Shown piece by piece: positions 8,730-17,612 of a stretch of DNA of 64,000 bases. Within the stretch, counting starts at the first letter, position 1. Each line of letters opens with the position of its first letter. Source of the stretch: Gracilimonas sp031581265 (GTDB lineage: Bacteria > Bacteroidota > Rhodothermia > Balneolales > Balneolaceae); assembly GCF_031581265.1 (NCBI RefSeq), contig NZ_JAVLBQ010000012.1, positions 1 through 64,000 of the forward strand, read 5' to 3'. The translations under genes were made by a program, and so were the position numbers. The notes beneath the pieces were generated by a model. The model ran no database searches. It worked only from the letters and a program-made list of their open reading frames with translations, and had not been told where the DNA came from.

Positions 8730-10073
8730 ATGACTACAAAATACAACATAGTATCAATTATACGCAAAAAACGAGATGGCAAAACTCTGGATAATGAGGA
8801 AATTCAATACCTCATTAACCAATATACGGCTGATGAAATCCCGGATTATCAAGTCAGTGCCTTTTTAATGGCATCGTACCTGAACGGACTTAATGATGAG
8901 GAATCAGCTGCACTAACGGAATCTATGTTGAATTCCGGTCAAATTGTAGACCTGTCACATATTTCAGGTAAAAAAGTGGATAAACATTCAACCGGAGGTG
9001 TCGGCGATAAGCTTTCTCTAATCCTTGCCCCAATTGTAGCTGCAGCAGGCGTTCCGGTGCCCATGATTTCCGGTCGGGGTCTTGGCCACACCGGCGGTAC
9101 GCTCGACAAACTGGAATCCATCCCCGGCTTTAAAGTGGATATGGATTTGGCAAGATATAAAGAAATTATTGAGAATCATGATCTCGTGCTTGCCGGCCAG
9201 ACGGCTGAAATTGCCCCTGCCGATAAGCGTTTGTACGCACTGCGCGATGTGACCGCTACTGTTGAATCCATTCCGTTAATTGCCGGCAGTATTATGAGTA
9301 AAAAACTTGCCGAGGGGATTGATGCCTTGGTGTTAGATGTAAAAGCCGGTTCCGGCGCTTTCATGAAAACAACTGATGATGCTATCGAGTTGGGGGAAGC
9401 TCTTGTAGGAATTGGTACTCAGTTTGAGAAGGAAACCATAGCGTATGTCACGAACATGAACCAGCCGCTTGGCTATAAAATTGGAAATTGGCTGGAAGTG
9501 GAAGAATGTATTGATGCCATGCACGGTGAGGGTCCTGATGATATTATGGAAATCACCTATTTACTTTCAGGTACTATGATTTATTTAGGAGATAAAGCTG
9601 AATCTGTGAAAGCGGGAATAGAGAAAAGTAAAGAAATGATTGAAAGCGGAGCTGCTTTCCAAAAATGGTTGGATATTGTAGAAGAGCAGGGAGGGGATGT
9701 GGAAATGATTAAATCTCCTCAAAAATATCCTGAGGCCGAGTATGAATTTGAGATTAAAGCAGAAAAGGATGGATTTGTCTCCGAGATGAATTCATATGAA
9801 ATTGGAATGGCCTCGGTAGAATTGGGAGCCGGGCGTAAAAAGAAAGAAGATGATGTTGATCCCCAGGCCGGAATTGCCCTTACAAAGAAAATTGGGGATA
9901 AAATTTTGAAAGGTGAAACAATTTTGACCGGATATACGAACAAGGCATCAGCAATAGAAGCTGCAAGCGATAAGTTATTCGGTGCAGTTACTATATCAAA
10001 AACTAAACCTGAGGAAGTGGAAATGGTTAGTCATACCATTGACAAGGAGGGCAGTAGAGCTTTTGAGCTTTAA
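8730..10073 (+). CDS. Thymidine/pyrimidine-nucleoside phosphorylase
   Basis: A 447-residue enzyme with the thymidine phosphorylase signature SGRGLGHTGGTLDKLES (114-130) and the phosphate-binding KHSTGGVGD (85-93). Length and three-part layout (helical N-terminal domain, alpha/beta glycosyltransferase domain, C-terminal PYNP domain from about 345) fit the family. It cleaves thymidine or uridine with phosphate to give the base and (deoxy)ribose-1-phosphate in pyrimidine salvage. The sequence does not separate deoA from the broader-specificity pdp. It is followed by a 75-bp gap before pspA and is probably a separate unit. Confidence 0.93.
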   Translation: MTTKYNIVSIIRKKRDGKTLDNEEIQYLINQYTADEIPDYQVSAFLMASYLNGLNDEESAALTESMLNSGQIVDLSHISGKKVDKHSTGGVGDKLSLILAPIVAAAGVPVPMISGRGLGHTGGTLDKLESIPGFKVDMDLARYKEIIENHDLVLAGQTAEIAPADKRLYALRDVTATVESIPLIAGSIMSKKLAEGIDALVLDVKAGSGAFMKTTDDAIELGEALVGIGTQFEKETIAYVTNMNQPLGYKIGNWLEVEECIDAMHGEGPDDIMEITYLLSGTMIYLGDKAESVKAGIEKSKEMIESGAAFQKWLDIVEEQGGDVEMIKSPQKYPEAEYEFEIKAEKDGFVSEMNSYEIGMASVELGAGRKKKEDDVDPQAGIALTKKIGDKILKGETILTGYTNKASAIEAASDKLFGAVTISKTKPEEVEMVSHTIDKEGSRAFEL

Positions 10074-10148
10074 CTGCTTGAAATACACTAATAATCGGTT
10101 AATTTAGTTTGTAGTTTAACAGGGCATTTAAAAATAAAGGAAAGTATT

Positions 10149-10901
10149 ATGTTTCAACGATTTATCCGCGCTATAAAATCTATGTTCGGTGGTTTGGTAA
10201 GCTCAATGGAGGATCCAAAACTCATTCTCGAGCAGAATATTCGGGAAATGAATGACCAAATTCCCCAGATGAATGAGAATATCGCTACCGTAAAGGCTAA
10301 TAAGCTCATGCTCGAAAAAGAGCTGAAGCGCAACGAAAGAGCCGTTCAGGATCTCACCAATAAAGTTAAGTCAGCCATTCAGGCCAACCGCGATGATATT
10401 GCTGAAGGATATGCGCTGAAGCTGGAAAAGGCTAAAGAAAATATTGAACATACCAAAGAACAGCTGGAATTTGCTGAACGTGCATACGAAAAAGCATTGA
10501 AGGTGAAAAAGGTCTTCATGAAAGAAAAAGATAAAAAGATTCAGGAAGCAAAAGAAGCATTACGGGCCAGCGAAAGATCAGAATGGCAGGCTAAAATTGC
10601 AGATACCTTAGAGCAATTTGAAGTAGGGGGCATTGATCAGACCCATGATGAAATGATTAATCGCTTGAATGAGCGTTCAGCCAAAAACGAAGCCCGCATG
10701 GAAATTGCCTTAGACAGCATCGATACTGAAACCATGGAAATTGAAGCAAATGCAGAGAAACTGCGGGCCAAATCCCTGGTAGAGCAATTCAAAATGGATA
10801 TGGGCGAAAAAAGTGGTTCCATCAATATCGACGAGGAAGAACCGGCTAAGGAAAAAGACAGTTCCAAAACTATTGGAAACAAAGAAAAAAGCAGCTCTTA
10901 A
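10149..10901 (+). CDS. pspA: PspA/IM30-family envelope stress protein
   Basis: A 250-residue, almost entirely helical coiled-coil protein. The N-terminal FQRFIRAIKSMFGGLVSSMEDP (2-23) is the amphipathic membrane-binding helix plus the conserved EDP. PspA/Vipp1 family proteins bind stressed inner membranes, oligomerise in an ESCRT-III-like fold and preserve the proton-motive force. The last about 35 residues are acidic and then basic, ending in KTIGNKEKSSS, a tail motif shared with the next protein. It leads a tightly spaced run: a 9-bp gap to the next gene, then a 4-bp overlap. No PspF-type regulator is adjacent. Confidence 0.9.
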   Translation: MFQRFIRAIKSMFGGLVSSMEDPKLILEQNIREMNDQIPQMNENIATVKANKLMLEKELKRNERAVQDLTNKVKSAIQANRDDIAEGYALKLEKAKENIEHTKEQLEFAERAYEKALKVKKVFMKEKDKKIQEAKEALRASERSEWQAKIADTLEQFEVGGIDQTHDEMINRLNERSAKNEARMEIALDSIDTETMEIEANAEKLRAKSLVEQFKMDMGEKSGSINIDEEEPAKEKDSSKTIGNKEKSSS

Positions 10902-10910
10902 TTAAAGGCT

Positions 10911-11381
10911 ATGAGTACGAAAGGTGAACAGGATCGGGAACGCCTCAAAGAAGAATACAAAGAAAACTATCGGCGTATTAAAGAGGCAAAGGAGCGTCTA
11001 AAACGTTCAGAGCAGAAGGGTAAGATTTCACAAGCGGTACAAAATATGAATGCCGAAAATCTGCTGGAGACCATGGACGATTTTCTCGGAAAGGTTCGCG
11101 AAAAAGTAACGCATGCAGAAGCCCGCCTGGATGTAGCTTTGGATAATCTTGAAGATGAATCCACTCCGGCAGGCAGTAAAGTTAAAGACGAAGAATTGGA
11201 TGAAGAGCTCAAGAAACAAAAGGCCAAACAAACCATAAAACAGGTTAAAGCTGAAATGGGCATGCTGTACACTGAAATTGAGAAGCATGCCGATGAGATT
11301 AAAACAGAGAAAACTATAGGCAGTAAAAAACCCGCTGATAAACCGGAAGAAAATGACACCCCATCAGAATCCCCATCATGA
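10911..11381 (+). CDS. Small coiled-coil PspA-like paralogue
   Basis: A 156-residue charged coiled-coil protein with no signal peptide or membrane helix. By eye it resembles the C-terminal half of the preceding PspA: HAEARLDVALDNLED aligns with NEARMEIALDSIDTE, KQTIKQVKAEMG with KSLVEQFKMDMG, and the tails share KTIGSK/KTIGNK. It therefore looks like a truncated PspA duplicate without the membrane-binding N-terminal helix. It could modulate the PspA oligomer; this is inference. It overlaps the next gene by 4 bp (ATGA), which supports translational coupling. Confidence 0.75.
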   Translation: MSTKGEQDRERLKEEYKENYRRIKEAKERLKRSEQKGKISQAVQNMNAENLLETMDDFLGKVREKVTHAEARLDVALDNLEDESTPAGSKVKDEELDEELKKQKAKQTIKQVKAEMGMLYTEIEKHADEIKTEKTIGSKKPADKPEENDTPSESPS

Positions 11382-12262
11382 GTGACGAACTAAATATCAA
11401 TTATACCCGTGAAGCTTTTATGAACCCTATCAATCTGGGTGTTCTGTTGGTTTCCACACTTACAGCATTTTTTATGACGGGAATGGGGGATTTCCCAAGT
11501 TTATTACTTACTACGGTGTTTGGGTTAGAATTGATGTATTTGGGTATTGTCCCAAAGTTGCCGCGATTTCGTAAAAAGCTGGAACTCAAAAAAATTAAAG
11601 AACGCCACGCGGCTAACAACGAAAAGGAATTGTTTCAATCGCTGGATAACAATTCCCAAAAACGCTTTCTGGTACTTAAACACCTGGCTAAGTTGGTGCA
11701 GGAAAATTTTGAGAAACTACCGTACAGCTCGCAAGGCCTTCTGGATAACATCGGCAAGAAAATTGATGAACTCTTAGGCAACTACCTAACCCTTCTGGAT
11801 TTGATTAAACGATATGAAGTGTATTTGAACACGTCCCTGGAAAGCAATCTTAAGGAAGAAGTAAAGCGACAGATCGAAGAAATCAAAGAGCTGGAATCGG
11901 AGAAGCTGAAGCGCACAAAAGCGCGCCGGGTTGCTATCATGCAAAAGCGCTTGAAGAAATTCAGTATCGCCAAAGAAAAGTATTTAGTCTGTGAAACTCA
12001 TCTGGAAACTATTGAAGATGCTGTTCGCTACATCTACGAGCAATCTATGACGATGAGTAATCCAGAAGAAATTGGATTCCAACTCGATAATTTACTGACG
12101 GAAGTAGAAGAAACTTCACAATTGATTGACGACTTAGATCAGGATATTTTACCGGAGTACGATACGGAATGGGAGAGTGATTTGGATTTTGATTCCATTT
12201 CGGATGAACTCTCTGATGATGTTAAATCGGAAATTAAACCTGCTAAAAAAGTTAAAGAATAG
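11378..12262 (+). CDS. Membrane-anchored coiled-coil protein of the PspA operon
   Basis: A 294-residue protein that I do not recognise as a named family. Residues about 18-60 form two membrane helices (INLGVLLVSTLTAFFMTG and LLLTTVFGLELMYLGIV). The remaining about 230 residues are a charged, helical, probably cytoplasmic coiled-coil region ending in an acidic segment and a basic tail. The position directly after PspA and its small paralogue, with an ATGA overlap, suggests a membrane receptor or adaptor for the PspA proteins, analogous in role (not in sequence) to PspB/PspC or LiaF. It ends 8 bp before the enoyl-CoA hydratase gene. Confidence 0.7.
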   Translation: MSDELNINYTREAFMNPINLGVLLVSTLTAFFMTGMGDFPSLLLTTVFGLELMYLGIVPKLPRFRKKLELKKIKERHAANNEKELFQSLDNNSQKRFLVLKHLAKLVQENFEKLPYSSQGLLDNIGKKIDELLGNYLTLLDLIKRYEVYLNTSLESNLKEEVKRQIEEIKELESEKLKRTKARRVAIMQKRLKKFSIAKEKYLVCETHLETIEDAVRYIYEQSMTMSNPEEIGFQLDNLLTEVEETSQLIDDLDQDILPEYDTEWESDLDFDSISDELSDDVKSEIKPAKKVKE

Positions 12263-12270
12263 ATTTATTT

Positions 12271-13050
12271 ATGGCTCAGTCTTACGAAACGCTTCTTCTT
12301 GAAGTTGATGAATCAGGTATTTGCACGCTCACCATTAATCGCCCCGATAAACTTAACGCTCTTAACAGCCTGGTTTTAGAAGAACTCGATAATGCCGTTG
12401 ATGCTATTAAAGAAAATTATAAGATTAAGTCCGTGGTTATTACAGGGGCGGGAGAGAAGGCATTTGTAGCCGGGGCAGATATCAAGGAACTAAGCACACT
12501 CGATCCGGTTTCCGGTGAAAAAGTGTCGAAAAGGGGACAAGATGTTTTTCAGAAAATCGAGGACCTTACTATTCCTGTAATTGCTGCGGTAAATGGATAT
12601 GCCCTTGGTGGCGGATGTGAGCTTGCAATGGCTTGTCATCTGCGAATTGCCTCAAATAAAGCCGCGTTGGGACTTCCGGAAGTGAGTTTAGGTCTTATCC
12701 CCGGATATGGAGGAACGCAGCGCCTCACAAAATTAGTGGGAAGGGCAAAAGCACTGGAATTCATTATGACCGGGCGACAGGTAACAGCAGAAGAAGCTTT
12801 TGAAGTTGGGTTGGTTAATCAAGTGACAGAACATTCTGCGGTAGATGAAGTCAAATCAATGCTGAATAAAATTATGAAGCAGGGACCGGTTGCCATAAAA
12901 AATGCACTACTGGCTGTGAAAGAAGCTGACAGTGCAAATGGTTTCGAAGCAGAAGCGAGATTATTCGGTGAATTATGTGGTACAGCTGATTTCAAAGAAG
13001 GAACCGGCGCATTTCTTGAGAAAAGAAAACCCAACTTTTCCGGTAAATAG
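12271..13050 (+). CDS. Enoyl-CoA hydratase/isomerase family protein
   Basis: A 259-residue crotonase-fold enzyme. The oxyanion-hole segments are AFVAGADIKEL (64-74) and GYALGGGCELA (109-119), and both catalytic glutamates are present: E117 (GGGCE) and E137 (LPEVSLG). This pattern fits a true short-chain enoyl-CoA hydratase (EC 4.2.1.17) that adds water to trans-2-enoyl-CoA in beta-oxidation or related acyl-CoA degradation. It starts 8 bp after the coiled-coil gene, so it is probably read from the same transcript although its function appears unrelated. No other beta-oxidation gene is adjacent. Confidence 0.92.
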   Translation: MAQSYETLLLEVDESGICTLTINRPDKLNALNSLVLEELDNAVDAIKENYKIKSVVITGAGEKAFVAGADIKELSTLDPVSGEKVSKRGQDVFQKIEDLTIPVIAAVNGYALGGGCELAMACHLRIASNKAALGLPEVSLGLIPGYGGTQRLTKLVGRAKALEFIMTGRQVTAEEAFEVGLVNQVTEHSAVDEVKSMLNKIMKQGPVAIKNALLAVKEADSANGFEAEARLFGELCGTADFKEGTGAFLEKRKPNFSGK

Positions 13051-13133
13051 GAATAAATATAGTATTGAATGAAAGACGAGCCTCCATCAGGTAGCATTTT
13101 TAATTTTCTTCTTTTCTGTATGGGAGGAGCCTC

Positions 13134-14411
13134 ATGATTGAGCTTTTCCTGATTGTAATTACCATTTTATTAAGTGGGTTTTTCTCGGGATCCGAAATAG
13201 CCTTTGTAACAGCTAATAAGCTAAAGCTGGAAGTGGCCTCCCGAAAAAATAGTTTTCTCGGAAACTCGATTGAGTTCTTTACTCGGAAGCCTGAAACGTT
13301 TCTAACTACAACACTGGTAGGCAATAATATCGTAAATGTATTATACGCCACTTTTATGGCTATATTTTTGGTGGAACCTATCATAGAATACTCTCAGGCA
13401 TGGTTTGGAGTGGTTCCAACAGATTTACAAGTGTTGCTGGTTCAAACCATTATTGCTGCTGTAGTCATCATGTTATTTGGGGAGATTTTACCCAAAGCTA
13501 TATTCAGGGCACTTGCAGATAATATGATCGCCGTTATTTCTGTTCCACTCAGGATTGCATACTATCTCTTTCGACCACTCATTGAGTTATCAAGAGGTTC
13601 ATCCAATATCTTGATAAAATTTTTGGTGAAAGGGGCGGAAGTGCCTGAGAACTATTATCGCCGCCAGGATGTAGAAATGATTTTCAAGGAATTAAGAGAC
13701 AGTGGAGGAAGCGAAGATATTGACGAAGACGATTCTGAGATTCTCCATAACGTGCTCGAGCTGTCCAGCAAAAGAGTGAAGGACTCTATGATTCCGAGGA
13801 TTGAGATAGAGGCAGTTGAAAAAGACACGCCCATTGAAGAGGTTTTAAATGTGTTTATACAGTCAGGGCACTCTAAGCTCCCGGTCTACAGGGATTCCAT
13901 TGACGATGTGATAGGTGTAGTTTTTGCACATGACTTTTTTCATGAACCGAAGGCTTTAACAGAAATCATACGTCCGGTTAAACTGGTTCCTTCCAGTAAA
14001 AAATCCAATGATTTGCTTACGGAGTTTCGATTATCAAATATGTCGGTAGCCATTGTTTTGGATGAATATGGAGGCAACGCAGGAATGGTCACTATTGAAG
14101 ATTTACTCGAAGAAGTAGTAGGAGATATTCAAGATGAATATGACGTAGAAGATGAAATCATGAAGCGTCTTTCCGAAAATAATTTCGTAGTTAGCGGTAA
14201 TGTGGAAATAGAAGAGCTTTGTGATAAATTTGAGGAAATTGAACTTCCGCTGGAACCTTCTGAATATGATACCGTAGCGGGATACATCATCAATCATTTA
14301 GGGCGAATACCGAAAGTAAATGAAGAAGTGGTAATTGAGGGCAAAAAATTTATCATTAGCAAAGCCACACCAAGTCGGATTGAAACGGTAAAGCTCATAA
14401 TTATAGAATAA
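13134..14411 (+). CDS. CNNM/CorC-type hemolysin-family transporter
   Basis: A 425-residue protein. The DUF21/CNNM transmembrane domain (about 1-190) has three to four helices, with FFSGSEIAFV near the start and GEILPKAIF at about 116. It is followed by two CBS domains (about 205-325) and a C-terminal CorC_HlyC domain (about 340-425). Family members are Na+-coupled Mg2+ exporters or cobalt/Mg2+ resistance proteins (MpfA/CorC/YfjD). The 'hemolysin' name is historical. The TAA stop at 14409-14411 abuts an inverted-repeat element. Confidence 0.9.
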   Translation: MIELFLIVITILLSGFFSGSEIAFVTANKLKLEVASRKNSFLGNSIEFFTRKPETFLTTTLVGNNIVNVLYATFMAIFLVEPIIEYSQAWFGVVPTDLQVLLVQTIIAAVVIMLFGEILPKAIFRALADNMIAVISVPLRIAYYLFRPLIELSRGSSNILIKFLVKGAEVPENYYRRQDVEMIFKELRDSGGSEDIDEDDSEILHNVLELSSKRVKDSMIPRIEIEAVEKDTPIEEVLNVFIQSGHSKLPVYRDSIDDVIGVVFAHDFFHEPKALTEIIRPVKLVPSSKKSNDLLTEFRLSNMSVAIVLDEYGGNAGMVTIEDLLEEVVGDIQDEYDVEDEIMKRLSENNFVVSGNVEIEELCDKFEEIELPLEPSEYDTVAGYIINHLGRIPKVNEEVVIEGKKFIISKATPSRIETVKLIIIE

Positions 14412-14577
14412 GCTTTCAGCTGTCAGACTCCAGCTTTTAGTTTATGGCCATCTCGCGGCGAATGTCCGAGATCTAATTTTCAAAACAGTATCTTATTTTA
14501 ATTCTATAACTAGATTTCTGCCTTCGCAGGAATTATGAATAAAACTGAAAGCTGAAAGCTGAAGTCTGAAGGCTTTG
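14411..14577. repeat. Inverted-repeat (MITE-like) element
   Basis: The 217-bp gap between the CNNM gene and the AAA gene carries an element of about 166 bp. It is bounded by imperfect inverted repeats of about 36 bp, from AAGCTTTCAGCTGTCAGA (from 14411) to the complementary segment CTGAAAGCTGAAAGCTGAAG (14546-14565) and on to 14577. It has no coding capacity. The AGCTTTCAG/CTGAAAGCT motif recurs within each arm. This looks like a non-autonomous dispersed repeat. A fragment resembling it (ACTGTCAACTGAAGCCTGAA) is present near 39235. Confidence 0.65.
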
Positions 14578-14628
14578 TATTAAACAGCAGTAGGTTTAAA
14601 TTCCATAAAAAAAATCAATTAGACAACC

Positions 14629-16341
14629 ATGTTCGATCACTATCCAAAATGGTCCCAAGAATTTGCAAGGAAATATCTGAGCAGAACTATTAACCAGTTT
14701 ATTCTACATGGGAACGTGCATGATTTGGTTCCCCTGGAAGAAGAAAAGGGTACTAAATTTAACCGCCTGAAATCGTTCTTGTCTGAAGAATTTTTCGGAG
14801 CAAGAGATTTTGTGATTTTTTATGACAGGGCTTCAGGAATCTATTTTCGGGATAAAGAGTCGCAAGCTGATTTTAACCAAGCCATAGCAGGCCGGGATAG
14901 TTTAGTGGGCACCGATTATGCAAATAAAATGCCTAAAGACCCTGTTCGGGTAATGTCGCTTTTGGAACAATACTTCCGTCTTCGCTTGGACCAAAAGAAA
15001 AGCGTTGGACTGATTATTGACTATGCAGAAACTATTGTACCCATGAGCGATGCTGCTTCCATTGGGAATGAAGACCGGACTTCAATGGTATATCTTTCGC
15101 GTTGGGCTCACGATCCTATGTTTTTAGCGGCAGATTTTACCACCGTGTTGATTACTGAAAACCTGGCTGACCTAAATAAAACCCTGGTTCAAAATCCATA
15201 TACAACGGATATCAAGATTAATATTCCCGGAGAGCAGGGCCGTCTTGATTTTATCAATTTTGAAACAAAAGATGATACTTGGGAAGAGATATCAACAGTA
15301 AAGCCGGAGATTATTGCTCAACAAACGGCAGGACTGAATTTTGTTAACATACGCAGTGTGCTCTCACATGCTCGCGAGAATAAGGAGAAGATTACTTTTG
15401 AGGGACTTTCTGAGGCTAAAAAAGAACTAATTGAAGCTGAAGCTTATGGGTTGCTGGAATTTGTGGAAACCCCTTATTCGCTGGATAATGTAGCCGGACA
15501 TGCCCAAGTAAAAGCCCATCTCCGACAGGCTGTTCAAGCTCTGAAAGCCGGCCGACAAGATGTAATGCCGATGGGATATTTGGTTTGTGGTCCGGTTGGA
15601 ACGGGTAAGACTTTCATGGTAACCTGTTTTGCCAGTGAAGTTGGAATTCCGATGGTAAAACTCAAAAACTTCCGGAGTCAGTGGCAGGGTGTGACCGAAG
15701 GAAACCTCGAGAAAATTCTATCTCTGCTTAAAGCTATGGCTCCTGTAGCTGTTATGATTGATGAAGCCGATGCCTACCTTGGTAATCGTGATGCTAGTGG
15801 CGACAGCGGTGTTTCAAGCCGGGTCTTTTCACAGATTGCTACCTTTATGAGTGATACAGCCAATCGAGGACGCATCGTTTGGTTCTTGATGACGGCAAGG
15901 CCTGATCTGATGCCGGTGGATCTTAAGAGACAGGGTAGAGCGGAGGAACATTTGGCTTTATTCCCACCCCACACTAAAGAGGAGCGCATTGAACTTTTTG
16001 AAGCCATGGCCAATAAAACCGGTTTGAAGATGACTGAAAATTACACTCCAAAAATGATCGAGGATGGAGACAAAACATTTTCAGGTGCAGACATGGAAGC
16101 TGCTCTAACCAGGGCTAAATTTCGTGCCGCTGCTCAAGGTAAAAAACAAGTAACCCCGGAAATACTGGATCTTGCTTTGGAAGACTTCTTACCACCAACC
16201 TATCCCGAAGAAATTGAGCTTCAGACACTGAGCGCCGTGATTGAGTGTACTTCAAAAGAATTATTACCGGAGCGTTATAGAGATATGGATCGGGATGAAA
16301 TTCTTTCCACAATCGATGAATTGAAGTTTCGAATTGGTTAA
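14629..16341 (+). CDS. AAA+ ATPase with N-terminal regulatory module
   Basis: A 570-residue cytoplasmic protein. The C-terminal AAA+ module has Walker A GPVGTGKT (321-328), Walker B VAVMIDEAD (373-381), the sensor-1-like WFLMTARPD (about 424-432) and an alpha-helical lid. Residues 1-260 resemble a second, degenerate AAA-like fold (FILHGNVHDLV, VGLIIDYAET) without a Walker A. A protease domain is absent, so it is likely an unfoldase/remodelling ATPase of the classical (FtsH/Vps4-like) clade. It lies downstream of the PspA run, with the CNNM gene and a repeat element between them. A functional link to PspA is possible but not proven. It is convergent with pfk, with stops 5 bp apart. Confidence 0.85.
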   Translation: MFDHYPKWSQEFARKYLSRTINQFILHGNVHDLVPLEEEKGTKFNRLKSFLSEEFFGARDFVIFYDRASGIYFRDKESQADFNQAIAGRDSLVGTDYANKMPKDPVRVMSLLEQYFRLRLDQKKSVGLIIDYAETIVPMSDAASIGNEDRTSMVYLSRWAHDPMFLAADFTTVLITENLADLNKTLVQNPYTTDIKINIPGEQGRLDFINFETKDDTWEEISTVKPEIIAQQTAGLNFVNIRSVLSHARENKEKITFEGLSEAKKELIEAEAYGLLEFVETPYSLDNVAGHAQVKAHLRQAVQALKAGRQDVMPMGYLVCGPVGTGKTFMVTCFASEVGIPMVKLKNFRSQWQGVTEGNLEKILSLLKAMAPVAVMIDEADAYLGNRDASGDSGVSSRVFSQIATFMSDTANRGRIVWFLMTARPDLMPVDLKRQGRAEEHLALFPPHTKEERIELFEAMANKTGLKMTENYTPKMIEDGDKTFSGADMEAALTRAKFRAAAQGKKQVTPEILDLALEDFLPPTYPEEIELQTLSAVIECTSKELLPERYRDMDRDEILSTIDELKFRIG

Positions 16342-16408
16342 GATTTTTAATCCCCAAAGCTAATTCCAACACCTTTGGCCGTTTGAACTAAAAACTCATT
16401 TGGATCAA

Positions 16409-17446
16409 CTAAATTTTGTGCGTCCGTGGCCATTTCCAAAGGAACAGAAGTAATCTCATGATCCAGGAATGAAACCATTCGCCCATCCCATATTCACCTT
16501 TGATGGCCATTTCCATTGCTTTAACTCCAAATTGTGTGGCAAGCACGTGGTCATATGCTATGGGGGTACCACCTCGCTGCAGGTGGCCAAGTACCATTTC
16601 CCGGATATCATGTTCAAACCCGGCTTCTTTTAGTTGGTCAGAAAGCCGATAGGCCACACCGCCCAATCGGGGATTTCTATAGCCTACTTCGTCACTTTCC
16701 CGGGCTACAACTGATCCATCTTTAGGTTTAGCACCTTCAGCAATTACAATGATGGCAAACCCGCGCCCACCTTGGTAGCGCTCATTAAGTCGTTCCAAAA
16801 CTCTGTCAATACTATAGGGAATCTCAGGAATTAGACATACTTCGGCTCCTCCGCCTAAAGCTGAATGTAGAGCAATCCATCCTGCACCACGTCCCATCAC
16901 TTCGAGGATCATTAATCGATGATGACTTGCGGCTGTAGTTACCAATTTATCAACGGCATCGGTGGCGATATCAACGGCCGTTTGAAAGCCAAACGTGTAG
17001 TCGGTGCAGGCCAAATCATTGTCAATAGTTTTTGGCACTCCAATCACATTCAATCCTTTTTTATATAAATCGTGGCTGATCTTCTGAGAGCCGTCTCCAC
17101 CGATATTTATAACGACTTCAAATCCTTCTCTTTTCAGGTAATCTATCATTTCATCGGAACGGTCTTCAGTCGTCCAGGCCCCATCTTCTTGCTGAACCGA
17201 CCAATTAAAAGGACCACCTTTATTAGTTGTTTGAAGTATAGTACCTCCTTTGGCGTGAATCCCGGCTACTTTTTCATCATTCAGGCGGATGATTTCTTTT
17301 GGAGAGCGCAAGACTCCATTAAAAGCTTCCAAACTTCCATAAATTTTCCATTTCTTGGTCTGCTGTGCCCGTTTTACAATGGCGCGGATTACAGCATTCA
17401 ATCCGGGACAATCACCGCCTCCGGTTGTTACAAGTACTTTAGGCAT
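16409..17446 (-). CDS. 6-phosphofructokinase with frameshifted C terminus
   Basis: A PfkA-family enzyme with GGDGS (116-120), PKTIDND (138-144) and MGRGAGW (184-190). The Gly in GGDG favours ATP as donor; the Lys in PKTIDND marks the group-III/PPi-PFK-like lineage. It phosphorylates fructose-6-phosphate in glycolysis. The reading frame ends at 16409 with 23 aberrant residues (EWFHSW...). A tandem CCCAT-CCCAT (16482-16491, plus strand) shifts the frame. Removing one 5-bp copy restores EYGRMVSFLDHEITSVP and a normal end near VGISFGD with the stop at 16347-16349, giving 364 residues. The gene as written therefore lacks its true last about 44 residues. It is a real duplication or an assembly error. 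Confidence 0.88.
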   Translation of the reverse strand: MPKVLVTTGGGDCPGLNAVIRAIVKRAQQTKKWKIYGSLEAFNGVLRSPKEIIRLNDEKVAGIHAKGGTILQTTNKGGPFNWSVQQEDGAWTTEDRSDEMIDYLKREGFEVVINIGGDGSQKISHDLYKKGLNVIGVPKTIDNDLACTDYTFGFQTAVDIATDAVDKLVTTAASHHRLMILEVMGRGAGWIALHSALGGGAEVCLIPEIPYSIDRVLERLNERYQGGRGFAIIVIAEGAKPKDGSVVARESDEVGYRNPRLGGVAYRLSDQLKEAGFEHDIREMVLGHLQRGGTPIAYDHVLATQFGVKAMEMAIKGEYGMGEWFHSWIMRLLLFLWKWPRTHKI

Positions 17447-17497
17447 GTTCTTATAATCTTGATTAATGAGTAACCAAAAGTATTACATATCGTGCAA

Positions 17498-17554
17498 TTT
17501 GATAAATTTTTCTTTGGTATCTGATGGAAAGGGGAATCTATATGTTTTATCAAA
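17498..17554. promoter_or_regulatory. Spaced inverted repeat between divergent pfk and SDR genes
   Basis: In the 166-bp divergent intergenic region, TTTGATAAA (17498-17506) and its exact reverse complement TTTATCAAA (17546-17554) are separated by 39 bp. Divergent genes sharing a spaced 9-bp inverted repeat may be co-controlled, but the AT-rich repeat could also be chance. No factor can be named. Confidence 0.3.
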
Positions 17555-17612
17555 GAAACGATTTATAGGTTAGCTTTTTTGTATTAATGAATTTCAATAA
17601 AAATAGTCAGCT

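Noticed and set aside
10967..11359. 130-codon open frame antisense to the small PspA-like gene
   Set aside because: It is the complement of a strongly biased Lys/Glu coding sequence (Ser/Phe/Leu-rich translation), has no recognisable domain, and lies fully inside a well-supported operon gene.
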